From NCBI GenBank assembly GCA_028709085.1, contig JAQVXQ010000008.1, positions 1 to 47,054 on the forward strand: a stretch of 47,054 nt of DNA. The letters run 5' to 3'. A model generated the notes under the pieces. It had not been told where the DNA came from, ran no database searches, and worked only from the letters and a program-made list of their open reading frames with translations. This DNA comes from Salinivirgaceae bacterium. GTDB taxonomy: Bacteria > Bacteroidota > Bacteroidia > Bacteroidales > Salinivirgaceae. Position 1 is the first letter of the stretch, and every line of letters starts with the position of its first letter. Made by a program: the position numbers and the translations under genes. This document shows positions 23,974-32,859 of this stretch, piece after piece.

Positions 23974-26295
23974 TTAACCTTCATTTTCCACAGCAATGCA
24001 AATAACTTTTACGGGCACTCCGTCCCTACTTAACACGGGACTATAAACCTCTGTAAGTGTTTTGCCCATATATCTTCGTTTTATTTTAATCGTTTCGGCT
24101 GCAAACATCCGATTCCACAATTCTGAACTATTCATTTCGCTGGATTCTTGGATATTGAGTTCGGGTGCGTTGAATGTTTTGCCTATAATTTGAAATGGAG
24201 AGAACCCTAAAAACTCGGCAAAATTCTCATTTACATAAATAATATTTCCAGACATATCAAAATGCATAACCTTTGCTAAGTTATTAATGCCTCCGATATA
24301 ACTATCAATTTCTGCTTCGCGCTGGGCAAAATCTTCTTGCGTTGCTTGCATCTCCTCAATATTTTGCCTCATCTCTTCCTCTTTCTGTACAAGTTCTTCG
24401 GCCTGTAGCTTCGTCTGTTCTAATAGTTTGGCGGTTCTTTCATTGACTTGTTTTCCGGCTATTGTAGATGCTAAACTGTAGCTGGCTTTTTCAATAAACT
24501 CTATTTCATGTGTTTTAAGTGGCGTAAACGAAGCTATTTCCAGCACTCCCAATACAGTATCATTCATTAACAAGGGAACTAAAAGAAGGATATGTGGATT
24601 GGACTTCCCTAGTCCCGATGTTATATTCACATAATCTTGTGGTATTTTTGTCATGTAAATTGTGGATTGCTCAAAGGCACAACGACCTACTAACGATTCG
24701 CCCATTTTGTAGGCTTTTTTAATGGAACGCTTTCTTCCCCATGCTTGGGCAGCCACAGCAAAAAATTCAATTTTTTCATCCTCGTCGTCATATTCGTCTT
24801 CAACTTCACGACCTATAAAAAGAACACCTTGATTTGCTTCTATATAATCAACAATAATTTTCAATGCCTCGTAAGTATGTTGCTGAATATTAAGACCTTG
24901 TTTTCTTAAAATCTCATTGGTCAGTGCTAGTCCTTTACTAATCCAGTTTTGAATCTCTTCGGCATCTCTCCTTTTAGTCTCCTCGTCTTTAGCATTTTTC
25001 AGATTCTTCTGCATCTCAATTAAACTCAATCCCAAAATATCGTTGTCGCCTAAGAGTTGATATTCAATATCAAGATTTCCTCTGCCAATTTCGGCAGCAA
25101 ACTCTGACATTCGGAACATTCCTTCGGTTAGCTGGACCACTGAATCTGATATTTGTCCTATTTCATCTTTTCTGTTTAACGAAAAATCATCTTCTCGGTC
25201 TATCTCTCCTAAAGCCAACTCTCCAATTACCTTTGATAGACTAACTAAAGGAGTACTTATTTGATTAGCAAGCCAATATACTAGTAAAACAAGAATTAAC
25301 AATCCTGAAAAGCCAATGATAAATGCCATTTGGTAAACGACTCTTCCCTTGGCCAAGATAACCTTTTGAGGAACAACAATTCCCAAACTCCAAGGGGTTT
25401 CGATATCGCCTACAAAAACGGGGGCAAAACTCACATAATCCATGTCTCCTCGTGCGTTTTTTCGATAAAAACTAGTAGGTTTCCCCGACTTTATATCGTT
25501 TCCAAACGAATACTTTTCGTCAAGTTCTTTACTATCTTCTATTATATTACGACCTATATTCTTCGTATTGGGATGGGATATAAAAGTTCCATCGTTGGAG
25601 ACAAACATAGCATACGCTCCTTCAAAAGGTGTGATTTTATTAATTTGCTTATCGAACGTTGTCAATGCAATATCAATCCCCATTAATCCCACGAAGTTGC
25701 CTTTGGTGATTATTGGACTACAGATACTCGCTTCCAGTATTTCATCCTCGGCGAGCTTTGAGTAACTATACAAATAAGGCTCTGTAATCACTTGTTTTCC
25801 GGAACTTTTAATGGCATAATAGAGTCCTTTAACATTATCCCCCTCGCGCTCTACGGTATCTATTTTATAATTAATAATGTTATTTATTCGATAGTAATTA
25901 TGACGTACCCTACCTAACAAAAATTCCTTCTCCACTTTATTTAACTCCCAGTGCAACCACAAACTTAATAAGTGTGTTTTTTCGGTCATTACATTCTTCA
26001 AAATACTTAAGGTCACGCTGTCTCTGGTAGCTTGATCAAATTCCAACATTTGTTGAAATCCTCCAGCTAGGGTGTTAACAATGCTGAGGTCGGCGTTTAA
26101 AGAGGCCGAAATTTCATTTGCATGACGTGTAGCAGTTTGTTGGATATATTTCTCAGCTTCTTGTGAACTTGTTTCTGCAGTCATATAACTTAAATATCCT
26201 ACGGTTGCAAGAATTATTAGGGTTGTGGATGAGAATATAAAAATCACCAACCTATTTTTAAGCGACATTTTGGTACGTTCTATCATGCTTACCAT
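23974..26295 (-). CDS. Receptor D: Cache-HAMP-GAF-PAS sensor protein without output domain
   Basis: 773 residues. TM1 about 16-37; dCache-like sensor about 40-315 (YYAIKSSGKQVITEPYLYSY, VGLMGIDIALTTF, FISHPNTKNIGRN); TM2 about 321-343; HAMP about 344-430; GAF about 455-620 with an acidic insertion (EDEYDDEDEK, 500-508) between its first strands; coiled coil 622-662 (QKEEEMRQNIEEMQATQEDF); PAS about 665-770, which ends abruptly at VICIAVENEG where the others have a DIT/DIS ending. The -YYAIK-TEPY- sensor elements are shared with B. Position 1 could also be the internal Met at residue 4; the upstream gene ends 50 nt before. Confidence 0.87.
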   Translation of the reverse strand: MVSMIERTKMSLKNRLVIFIFSSTTLIILATVGYLSYMTAETSSQEAEKYIQQTATRHANEISASLNADLSIVNTLAGGFQQMLEFDQATRDSVTLSILKNVMTEKTHLLSLWLHWELNKVEKEFLLGRVRHNYYRINNIINYKIDTVEREGDNVKGLYYAIKSSGKQVITEPYLYSYSKLAEDEILEASICSPIITKGNFVGLMGIDIALTTFDKQINKITPFEGAYAMFVSNDGTFISHPNTKNIGRNIIEDSKELDEKYSFGNDIKSGKPTSFYRKNARGDMDYVSFAPVFVGDIETPWSLGIVVPQKVILAKGRVVYQMAFIIGFSGLLILVLLVYWLANQISTPLVSLSKVIGELALGEIDREDDFSLNRKDEIGQISDSVVQLTEGMFRMSEFAAEIGRGNLDIEYQLLGDNDILGLSLIEMQKNLKNAKDEETKRRDAEEIQNWISKGLALTNEILRKQGLNIQQHTYEALKIIVDYIEANQGVLFIGREVEDEYDDEDEKIEFFAVAAQAWGRKRSIKKAYKMGESLVGRCAFEQSTIYMTKIPQDYVNITSGLGKSNPHILLLVPLLMNDTVLGVLEIASFTPLKTHEIEFIEKASYSLASTIAGKQVNERTAKLLEQTKLQAEELVQKEEEMRQNIEEMQATQEDFAQREAEIDSYIGGINNLAKVMHFDMSGNIIYVNENFAEFLGFSPFQIIGKTFNAPELNIQESSEMNSSELWNRMFAAETIKIKRRYMGKTLTEVYSPVLSRDGVPVKVICIAVENEG

Positions 26296-26345
26296 TTCAT
26301 ATTCATTTTATTTCGAAACTAACTATTTTTCGTCAAGAGCACAGT

Positions 26346-28685
26346 TTATTGTGTATGAGTAATATCGGTTGCTAAATTAAAGACTTTTATCACTTTTCCT
26401 TGTGCATCTTTGATAGGAACATATGATTCCGATAATAAAACTGTTTTATATCCTGTATCTACTCTTTGTGTTTTAACAATTGTTTGTCCTTGTCGTAATT
26501 TTCGCCACATGGCATCATTTTCGGTTTGATTTGTCTCTTTCCCAAAGCTACCTTGTTTTCTTCCCATCATTTGCTGTCGATTAACCCCTAGTAGTCTCAA
26601 GAAGTTTTCATTTATTTCAGTTATATGTCCTTGGGGATCAAACTCTGCAACCATTGCAATTTGGTTCACAGCCTCAACCAATGTAGATATTTGTTGAAAC
26701 CGCGACTCGGCCTCTTCTTGTGTTGCGTTCATCTCCTCGATGGTTTGACGCATCTCTTCCTCTTTGGTAGCCAACTCCTCGCTTTGTTTTTGGGATTGTT
26801 TGAGTAGGCGCGCTGTTTTTTGATTTGTTCTCACGTTGGCAATGGTCGAAGCCATATCTTGCCCTATCTTTTCCACAAATTCAATCTCAAAGTTTTTCAT
26901 TGTTTTAAACGAAATCAACTCAACAACTCCGAGAACCTCTTCGTTAATTTTCATGGGAACCAATAAAATTACATTTGGTGTACTGCCGCCCAGTCCTGAT
27001 TTTATTTCGGGATAATTATGCGGAATCTCTGTTAAATAAATTGATAATCCCTCCTCAGCACAACGACCAACCAATCCCTCTTCCGGAAGGATTTTCTTTT
27101 CCATTAATCGTTCACGCCCAAATGCAAGTGCTCCCGCCAATTCGAAATAGACATCCTCTGGATTATCATCATTCTTTATGTAAGTTGCTCCTTGTGCTGC
27201 ACCTAAATAATCAATCAAATACTTTAAGGAAGCATAGGATAACTCCTCGATGTTTTGATTATGAAATCGTAAAATAGAGCCAAGTCCATTGATTCCATTG
27301 GCCGACCATTGTTTCGTTCGTTCAACTTCTCGTTGTTCTAATTCTTTTTCACGGGCCTCCTTAATATTCAAACGCATATTTACAAGTGCTTGGCCCAATG
27401 TATCTTGGTCGCTATGCGGGGTATAATTGCTATCTAAATTTCCCTCTCCTATTTCAATGGCAAATTTTGAAGTGTGTACCATTCCATCGATTAAAAGATT
27501 GATGGCATTACCAACATCTGCGAGTTCGTCCTCGCTCTTTACATTCAGTTTATTGCTTTCGTCAAAATTGCCAATGGCTAAAGCAGTGAGAACATTGGAA
27601 ATACGGCGCAATGGATTCGTTATGGCTCTTAATATAAAATAAACGGCTAGAGACAAAACCAAAAGTCCCACCAAGGCAATGATGATAGCAAAGAGAGTGT
27701 TTTTAAGTTTCTGATGTTCAAAATATTGCAGCGGACTTACTGTCATAACAGCCCAGGGTTTTATGGACTCAACAGCCACAGGTGCTAGCGAAACATAAAA
27801 CATATTATCAGGGGTTGTAAATGAGTATGGAATTCCCTTCTCAATATAGGTTGTGAAATGGAATTGATCATTGCCAGGGAGCTCAATTTTGTCAATCTTT
27901 TTTCCAATTTTATTTAATTCAGGATGCGATACCACTTCCCCTTTATTGGAGACAATTATTGAATAACTTCCAAAATGTGCATCTGTTTTATCGACATAAG
28001 CACTAAATCCCGTTAAAGGTACTTCAAACCCTATTACTCCTTTAAATATCCCCTTATGCAAAATAGGGTATACCATGCTTATTGTCAAAACCGTACTCTT
28101 CTTTCGATCGGATTGTTTTGAATAAAAAGGTTCGCTTACAACGGGTAAGTTGCTCTCCTTAACCGCTTTGTAAGTTATTCTGGAATACACCTTCACGGGG
28201 TCTTGCTCCACTTCTTTATCTAAAATAATCTTATTATTCTGCTTATGAAAAGTAGGATTAAAATTCCCAATAATGGTTGAACCTGGTTTATTTATGTATA
28301 AACTATCCAAATTATCGATGGCATTTGGCTCAAGCACAGACCAAATGGTTTCAAAATCAAGGTCTAAATTAAAAGCACCTTTTAAAATTTGCATTAAATG
28401 GGGTCGACGATCTTTTTCCTGAATAAAATTCAACTCCCCAAAGCCTTGGTTCAACGATTTTGCTAACCCATTGTATTGGCAAAATTTCCCAATAACAATT
28501 TCAGCTAACTCGCTGGTATTTGCATCAATGAGATGTTGCGCACCTTTAATTGCTTGCTTATTGCTATTGCTAAGCATTATTCCAAGCACCGACACGAGCA
28601 TTAAAGAAACCAAAAAGATTATACTCAACAAAACCCTTATTCCTAAATGCTTTCGTAAAAATCCCGGTACAAGTTTTCTCATCAC
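26346..28685 (-). CDS. Receptor E: Cache-HAMP-GAF-PAS sensor protein without output domain (first gene)
   Basis: 779 residues. TM1 about 18-38; Cache-like sensor about 45-325 (SRITYKAVKESNLPVVSEPF, GVIGFEVPLTGF, VVSHPELNKIGKK); TM2 about 331-352; HAMP about 353-440; GAF about 460-620 (GLVGRCAEEG, then IKSGLGGSTPN); coiled coil 622-664 (KEEEMRQTIEEMNATQEEA); PAS about 668-778. In E the usual Asp of the GxxGxD Cache motif is Glu (GFEVP), and the sensor is the least like B and C. It is the first gene of the block; a possible -7 element lies about 195 nt upstream (28881-28888). I could not decide between sensing by ligand binding and by a partner protein. Confidence 0.88.
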   Translation of the reverse strand: MMRKLVPGFLRKHLGIRVLLSIIFLVSLMLVSVLGIMLSNSNKQAIKGAQHLIDANTSELAEIVIGKFCQYNGLAKSLNQGFGELNFIQEKDRRPHLMQILKGAFNLDLDFETIWSVLEPNAIDNLDSLYINKPGSTIIGNFNPTFHKQNNKIILDKEVEQDPVKVYSRITYKAVKESNLPVVSEPFYSKQSDRKKSTVLTISMVYPILHKGIFKGVIGFEVPLTGFSAYVDKTDAHFGSYSIIVSNKGEVVSHPELNKIGKKIDKIELPGNDQFHFTTYIEKGIPYSFTTPDNMFYVSLAPVAVESIKPWAVMTVSPLQYFEHQKLKNTLFAIIIALVGLLVLSLAVYFILRAITNPLRRISNVLTALAIGNFDESNKLNVKSEDELADVGNAINLLIDGMVHTSKFAIEIGEGNLDSNYTPHSDQDTLGQALVNMRLNIKEAREKELEQREVERTKQWSANGINGLGSILRFHNQNIEELSYASLKYLIDYLGAAQGATYIKNDDNPEDVYFELAGALAFGRERLMEKKILPEEGLVGRCAEEGLSIYLTEIPHNYPEIKSGLGGSTPNVILLVPMKINEEVLGVVELISFKTMKNFEIEFVEKIGQDMASTIANVRTNQKTARLLKQSQKQSEELATKEEEMRQTIEEMNATQEEAESRFQQISTLVEAVNQIAMVAEFDPQGHITEINENFLRLLGVNRQQMMGRKQGSFGKETNQTENDAMWRKLRQGQTIVKTQRVDTGYKTVLLSESYVPIKDAQGKVIKVFNLATDITHTQ

Positions 28686-28880
28686 AATATTTTTTCTAAT
28701 CTAATTTAAGCTTGATCTCAATAGTTCTCTATAAGCACGTTCCTTACATACATATTTCACTAAATTCACACTTTGCAGTTTTTCTCTGATTTTAGGAAAC
28801 AGATTGCTAAATGCATACAATGCGCTAACAAACAACAGTTTACAAAGTCAATTTCCAATTGTTTTTTTTCAGGAATCACC

Positions 28881-28888
28881 CAAAGTTA
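28881..28888 (-). promoter_or_regulatory. Possible -7 element for the receptor block
   Basis: The minus strand reads TAACTTTG, between trpS and receptor E, giving a leader of about 190 nt. No -33 box is evident, and no terminator for trpS is seen between 28889 and 28944, so read-through from trpS is also possible. Confidence 0.3.
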
Positions 28889-28944
28889 TTAAATTCTTTT
28901 AATTTTTTAGACTAATTTAATTAATTAACAGCAAGTGAATAAAA

Positions 28945-29934
28945 TCAAATCCTTTTTATCCCCATTATTTCACGAACCTCTTTCACTGTTTTCGACGCTA
29001 TTTCACGCGCTCGTTCTGCTCCTTTTTGAGCAACTTTATTCAAATACTCTTTATTGTTACTGAGATCATTCATTCGTTGATAAATTGGATCTGTAAATTT
29101 AATTATATCCTCTGCCAACTGCTTTTTCAAGTCTCCATAACGGATAGAACAATTTGCATACGATTGTTTGTAAAATTCTAACATCTCTGGTTCTGAAACA
29201 ACATTCATTATTGTAAATAAATTCTGAACTGCTTCGCTAACTGGGGAGTTTGGCACGGTGGGTCCAGAGTCGGTAACGGCGCGCATAACTTTTTTACGAA
29301 TCAACTTAGGATCGTCGGCCAAAAATATTCCATTCCCCTCTGATTTACCCATTTTTCCACTTCCATCCAATCCCGGAATTTTAATCAACTCTTGACCAAA
29401 ATTAAATGCATCGGGTTCTTTAAAATAATCAACTTTGTATATATTGTTAAATCGCCGGGCAAAAACGCGTGTCATTTCAAGGTGTTGCTCTTGATCCTTA
29501 CCAACAGGAACTTTCGCTGCATGATGAATAAGAATATCGGCTGCCATCAAAACGGGGTACGTTAATAATCCAGCATTAACATTTTCGGGATTTTGTCGAA
29601 CTTTATCCTTAAAACTTGTTGTGCGATTTAACTCTCCCACATACGCATTCATATTTAACAATGCATAAAGCTCGTATATTTCAGGAACATCGCTTTGCAC
29701 ATATATTGTTGCCTTTTCAGGATCTAGCCCCGATGCCAAATACTCCACTAAGGTCTGAGTAATATTTCCATGCAAATCTTCCGGGGTAGGATGTGTTGTT
29801 AAGGAATGGATATCTGCAATGAAAAACAAACAGTCGTTTGTTTTCTGCATTTTCAAGAAATTAACCATCGCTCCAAAATAATTTCCCAAATGCAACCTTC
29901 CAGTTGGACGAATTCCACTAACTACTCTTTCCAT
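28945..29934 (-). CDS. trpS: Tryptophanyl-tRNA synthetase
   Basis: 329 residues, normal for bacterial TrpRS. The class I signatures are HLGNYFGAM (HIGH-like, residues 15-23) and KMGKSEGN (KMSKS-like, 194-201). Tryptophan-pocket elements DIHSLTTHP, YPVLMAADILIHHA and VPVGKDQEQHLEMTR are intact. It charges tRNA-Trp in the cytoplasm. The gene appears transcribed alone on the minus strand. Assignment is secure; the only alternative, TyrRS, lacks the GKDQ/E-QHLE pattern. Confidence 0.97.
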   Translation of the reverse strand: MERVVSGIRPTGRLHLGNYFGAMVNFLKMQKTNDCLFFIADIHSLTTHPTPEDLHGNITQTLVEYLASGLDPEKATIYVQSDVPEIYELYALLNMNAYVGELNRTTSFKDKVRQNPENVNAGLLTYPVLMAADILIHHAAKVPVGKDQEQHLEMTRVFARRFNNIYKVDYFKEPDAFNFGQELIKIPGLDGSGKMGKSEGNGIFLADDPKLIRKKVMRAVTDSGPTVPNSPVSEAVQNLFTIMNVVSEPEMLEFYKQSYANCSIRYGDLKKQLAEDIIKFTDPIYQRMNDLSNNKEYLNKVAQKGAERAREIASKTVKEVREIMGIKRI

Positions 29935-30378
29935 TCTATTATATTTTAATTAAATCTTGATTCTTACTGCCATTAACTGCCTTATTATCAATTATTATTA
30001 AAAACAATCTTTGTAATTAAACTCGTATAGCACTATAATTGCAGGGTTCAATATACATATTGTCAATTTGATCTCAATTTTATACGGCAAATAACTACAA
30101 AACTAATTGCAAAATCGCTATTTGACAAATTAAAAACACCCATTTTCACAATAAAGATATCAGCAAAATAGAAACAATGAATATAAAAAGGTGTTTTTTG
30201 TTGAGCCGAAGCATCCTCAAAGATTGTCATCGTTTACTGCAAAGCTTTTACATAACGCAATCTCAACCCACTCGAAATGTTTTTCAGTCTTATACATCTG
30301 TTTTTATCAACAAAAAGAAGTACTGTTTTAAGTTCACATTTTCTTTCTTATATTGCTAACTAATTTAAGGCAAACTAC
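29935..30378. other. Non-coding stretch between trpS and the MORN lipoprotein gene
   Basis: AT-rich divergent intergenic region. A 60-codon frame at 30177-30359 has no family features and unlikely composition, so I do not call it. No tRNA, hairpin terminator or repeat is visible; it should hold the trpS promoter, which I could not place. Confidence 0.5.
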
Positions 30379-30386
30379 TATCTTTG
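30379..30386 (+). promoter_or_regulatory. Bacteroidota -7 element for the MORN lipoprotein-arcA unit
   Basis: TATCTTTG matches TAnnTTTG exactly; TATTG at 30351-30355 is a fair -33 box 23 nt upstream. The start codon is 31 nt downstream. Confidence 0.6.
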
Positions 30387-30417
30387 TCCACAAATCATAT
30401 AAAAACCATTATTTATT

Positions 30418-30891
30418 ATGCTACTCAGAGTATATATCCTGCTCATTGCGATTCTATGTGTGTCATGCAATCCCACGCCAAAACATGAAATTATTGAGAA
30501 TCATCCCAACGGATCACCCAAAATAAGAAAAACCTATACGGACAATGTAAATGATAGTACAACGTATCTTTTTGAGGAGTTGTATGACAATGGGACGGTG
30601 AAAATAAAGGGTGAAATAGTCAATGAAGAACGCAACGGTGCGTGGAATGCATATTATGAAAATGGGAAACTATGGTCATACGGAATATATTCGAATGGAC
30701 TAAGAGAAGGTCGCTCCATAGTTTACAACAACGATGGAACCATAAAACTATCTGGCTATTATAAAGATAATAGGGTGGACAGCTTGTGGGTAACATTCAA
30801 ACCCAACGGAGATACCGCTCAGGTAACAAAATATAAAGATGGTGAAATTGTCACGAGTTTCTACAACGACAACCTTCCCAGAACAAAATAG
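30418..30891 (+). CDS. MORN-repeat (YwqK-like) lipoprotein
   Basis: 157 residues. The N terminus MLLRVYILLIAILCVSC is a lipoprotein signal with C17 as the likely lipidated residue. The rest is a run of MORN-variant repeats: HPNGSPKIRKTY, ELYDNGTVKIKGE, NGAWNAYYENGKLWSYG, GLREGRSIVYNNDGTIKLSG and DSLWVTFKPNGDTAQVTKY. Such repeats form elongated beta sheets used for protein or lipid contact, but no biochemical role can be assigned. It ends 19 nt before the arginine deiminase start on the same strand, so the two genes are probably co-transcribed, an unusual pairing. Confidence 0.82.
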   Translation: MLLRVYILLIAILCVSCNPTPKHEIIENHPNGSPKIRKTYTDNVNDSTTYLFEELYDNGTVKIKGEIVNEERNGAWNAYYENGKLWSYGIYSNGLREGRSIVYNNDGTIKLSGYYKDNRVDSLWVTFKPNGDTAQVTKYKDGEIVTSFYNDNLPRTK

Positions 30892-30910
30892 CAAAGTAAA
30901 AAATCTAAAT

Positions 30911-32170
30911 ATGGTTAACAGTTTTAAAGTAAACGTAACATCTGAAATTGGAGAACTAGAAGGTGTTATCCTTCACACTCCAGGACATGAAGTGGAGAAT
31001 ATGACCCCTAACAATGCGGAAAAAGCATTATACAGTGATATTCTAAATCTCAAGGTTGCACAACAAGAATACACTCAATTTAAAGGAGTACTGGAGAAGC
31101 ATTCCAAAGTTTTTATGGTGGGCGATCTGCTAAAAGACATTATAAGTAACCAGCAAGTAAAAGAGACGCTTATCAATACAATTTATAGAAATGAAGCTGT
31201 TGCTGTTGATAAAAGTCAGCTACTCTCTCTTTCCGATGCCGAACTGGCGCGACAATTAATCGAAGGGGTGATTTTGCCGAAGAATAACCTAACCCAATAC
31301 ATGAGCAAGGAGCGATATGCACTTCGCCCATTGCACAACTTCTTTTTCACACGCGATGCATCCATGACCATTCGCGATAAAGTACTTCTGGGAAGTATGG
31401 CAAATAAAGTTCGAGAACGGGAAGCACTCATAATGCAATCCATTTTTGATCACCATCCAACATTTGAAACACAAACAGTCAATCCAACCCAATCTCCAAA
31501 ATTTAATGCCGATATTACCATTGAAGGGGGCGATGTTTTAATTGCGCGCGAAGATGTTCTAGTAATTGGAATGAGCACAAGAACAACGTCCCAAGGAATT
31601 GATTACATTATTGAACAACTTGAAAGTAAAGATCAAGTTCGACACATAATAGTTCAAGAATTACCCGCTACACCCGAATCGTTTATCCATTTGGATATGA
31701 CATTTACGTTCCTCGATTACGATGCATGTATGGTTTTTGAACCCCTTATCATGAGTCCAAACCGTTACCAAACCGTTCATATTGCAGTGGATAATGGTAA
31801 AGTAACCATTAAAAACGAGAAAAACATTGTTGAAGCATTGAAAAAACTTGGAATAGAGGTAAAACCAATCAATTGCGGTGGAACCAAAGATCCGTGGAAT
31901 ATGGAAAGAGAACAGTGGCACAGTGGAGCAAACTTTTTTGCCCTTGCTCCCGGAAAAATCATTGGCTACGGTCGTAATACCCACACCATTGATGAATTAA
32001 ACAAAAATGGCTTTGATGTGCTTCCCGCAGCCGACATTTGTTCCGGGAAAATAGACATCGCAAATTATAAAAAATATGTTGTAACACTCGAAGGAAGTGA
32101 ACTTCCCCGTGGTGGCGGTGGTGCACGCTGTATGACAATGCCTTTTGCACGTAAAAATATAACCTGGTAA
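30911..32170 (+). CDS. arcA: Arginine deiminase
   Basis: 419 residues from ATG 30911; an in-frame ATG at 30839 lies inside the preceding gene and would add 24 unrelated residues. Motifs: EIGELEGVILHTPGHE at the N terminus, FFTRDASM (substrate Asp), ITIEGGDVLI, HLDMTFTFLD (catalytic His and acid), NCGGTKDPWNMEREQWHSGANFFALAPGKIIGY, and the nucleophile C407 in RGGGGARCMTMP. It hydrolyses arginine to citrulline and ammonia. No ornithine carbamoyltransferase or carbamate kinase is adjacent, so here it may serve ammonia production/acid tolerance or citrulline supply rather than a complete local ADI operon (inference). Confidence 0.96.
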   Translation: MVNSFKVNVTSEIGELEGVILHTPGHEVENMTPNNAEKALYSDILNLKVAQQEYTQFKGVLEKHSKVFMVGDLLKDIISNQQVKETLINTIYRNEAVAVDKSQLLSLSDAELARQLIEGVILPKNNLTQYMSKERYALRPLHNFFFTRDASMTIRDKVLLGSMANKVREREALIMQSIFDHHPTFETQTVNPTQSPKFNADITIEGGDVLIAREDVLVIGMSTRTTSQGIDYIIEQLESKDQVRHIIVQELPATPESFIHLDMTFTFLDYDACMVFEPLIMSPNRYQTVHIAVDNGKVTIKNEKNIVEALKKLGIEVKPINCGGTKDPWNMEREQWHSGANFFALAPGKIIGYGRNTHTIDELNKNGFDVLPAADICSGKIDIANYKKYVVTLEGSELPRGGGGARCMTMPFARKNITW

Positions 32171-32191
32171 GAAACTTAAGCCTCTTTAATA

Positions 32192-32254
32192 AAAAAGCGG
32201 GATGCCATCTTTAATTCATTGTCAAATAATCAATGAACAGGCATTCCGCTTTTT
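32192..32254. terminator. Bidirectional terminator between arcA and the small minus-strand unit
   Basis: AAAAAGCGGGATGCC (32192-32206) pairs with 32240-32254 with one wobble, and an inner ATTCATTG/CAATGAA stem extends it. A tracts and T tracts flank both sides, so it can stop arcA on the plus strand and the 39-codon unit on the minus strand. Confidence 0.85.
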
Positions 32255-32258
32255 CTCA

Positions 32259-32378
32259 TTAATCCACAGTTGAAGGCGTGGTGTTGCACATAGCAAAAGA
32301 GGCACAATCCGTTTCAACACCATAGCCTAAAACAATGGAATCATATTCCTTGTTGACAATTCGCAAGTTGACCCCCAT
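32259..32378 (-). other. Small transcription unit: 39-codon ORF or structured small RNA
   Basis: On the minus strand a consensus -7 box (TACCTTTGC, 32392-32400) is followed 14 nt later by ATG and 39 codons (starts MGVNLRIVNKEY, ends MCNTTPSTVD, with C25 and C31), then at once by the bidirectional terminator. The same RNA, about 200 nt, can form TGGTGTTG/CAACACCA and GGAAT/ATTCC hairpins, so it could be a small RNA instead. I recognise no family. The tight promoter-ORF-terminator geometry is the main evidence that something is expressed here. Confidence 0.5.
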
Positions 32379-32392
32379 TCAAGATTGATTCG

Positions 32393-32400
32393 CAAAGGTA
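32393..32400 (-). promoter_or_regulatory. -7 element for the 39-codon/small-RNA unit
   Basis: The minus strand reads TACCTTTG followed by C, a close match to TAnnTTTGC. Spacing to the ATG at 32378 implies an almost leaderless message. The upstream -33 box is not clear. Confidence 0.5.
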
Positions 32401-32645
32401 CAGCGCACCCAAACATTCCTGTTAATAATAAACCAAATACTGAGAATCAATTCATTAACCATGGGCAATTTTCCCATTATCAATTGTCGTAACATATTGA
32501 CCCCATATCACGATTTAATTGTAGGGATGACATAGGAAATGTCTCTGGATTTTTAAAACATATGAACTTTTAATGAAATTACATGCTCATGTTTTTCGCA
32601 ACCACCATGAATTAAAAATCGATTCTAACGCAAATTGGTTCTAAA

Positions 32646-32690
32646 AATAGATACAGTGTATATCTATTAACACAATAAATTGTATCTTTA
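32646..32690 (+). promoter_or_regulatory. Dyad and possible promoter upstream of the PorE-like gene
   Basis: AATAGATA (32646-32653) and TATCTATT (32661-32668) form an 8-bp dyad with a 7-nt centre; TATCTTTA at 32683-32690 is one base off the -7 consensus. The PorE-like start is 170 nt downstream. The rest of 32401-32859 shows no gene. Confidence 0.35.
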
Positions 32691-32859
32691 CCGTTTATAA
32701 GTAATGTTTTTGAATCGGTGAAATCGCAAGAATTACTCCATTAAAAACATTAAAACATAATGAAAAATAGTAACCAAACATCAACTATAACAGGCTTTTA
32801 CTAAGCAGACTTCCATTCCGTCTAAACATGTTATGGCTGAGTGAACAAAAAATAAAACT

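Noticed and set aside
16374..28685. Methyl-accepting chemotaxis proteins or hybrid histidine kinases
   Set aside because: No MCP signalling hairpin, no H-box or HATPase motifs (N, G1, G2 boxes) and no receiver domain could be found in any of the five proteins.
30177..30359. 60-codon ORF upstream of the MORN lipoprotein
   Set aside because: There is no promoter spacing, no recognisable domain and atypical composition; it probably lies in the trpS promoter region.
30839..30910. Upstream start for arginine deiminase
   Set aside because: It would lie inside the preceding gene and adds 24 residues unlike any arginine deiminase; ATG 30911 fits the family start.
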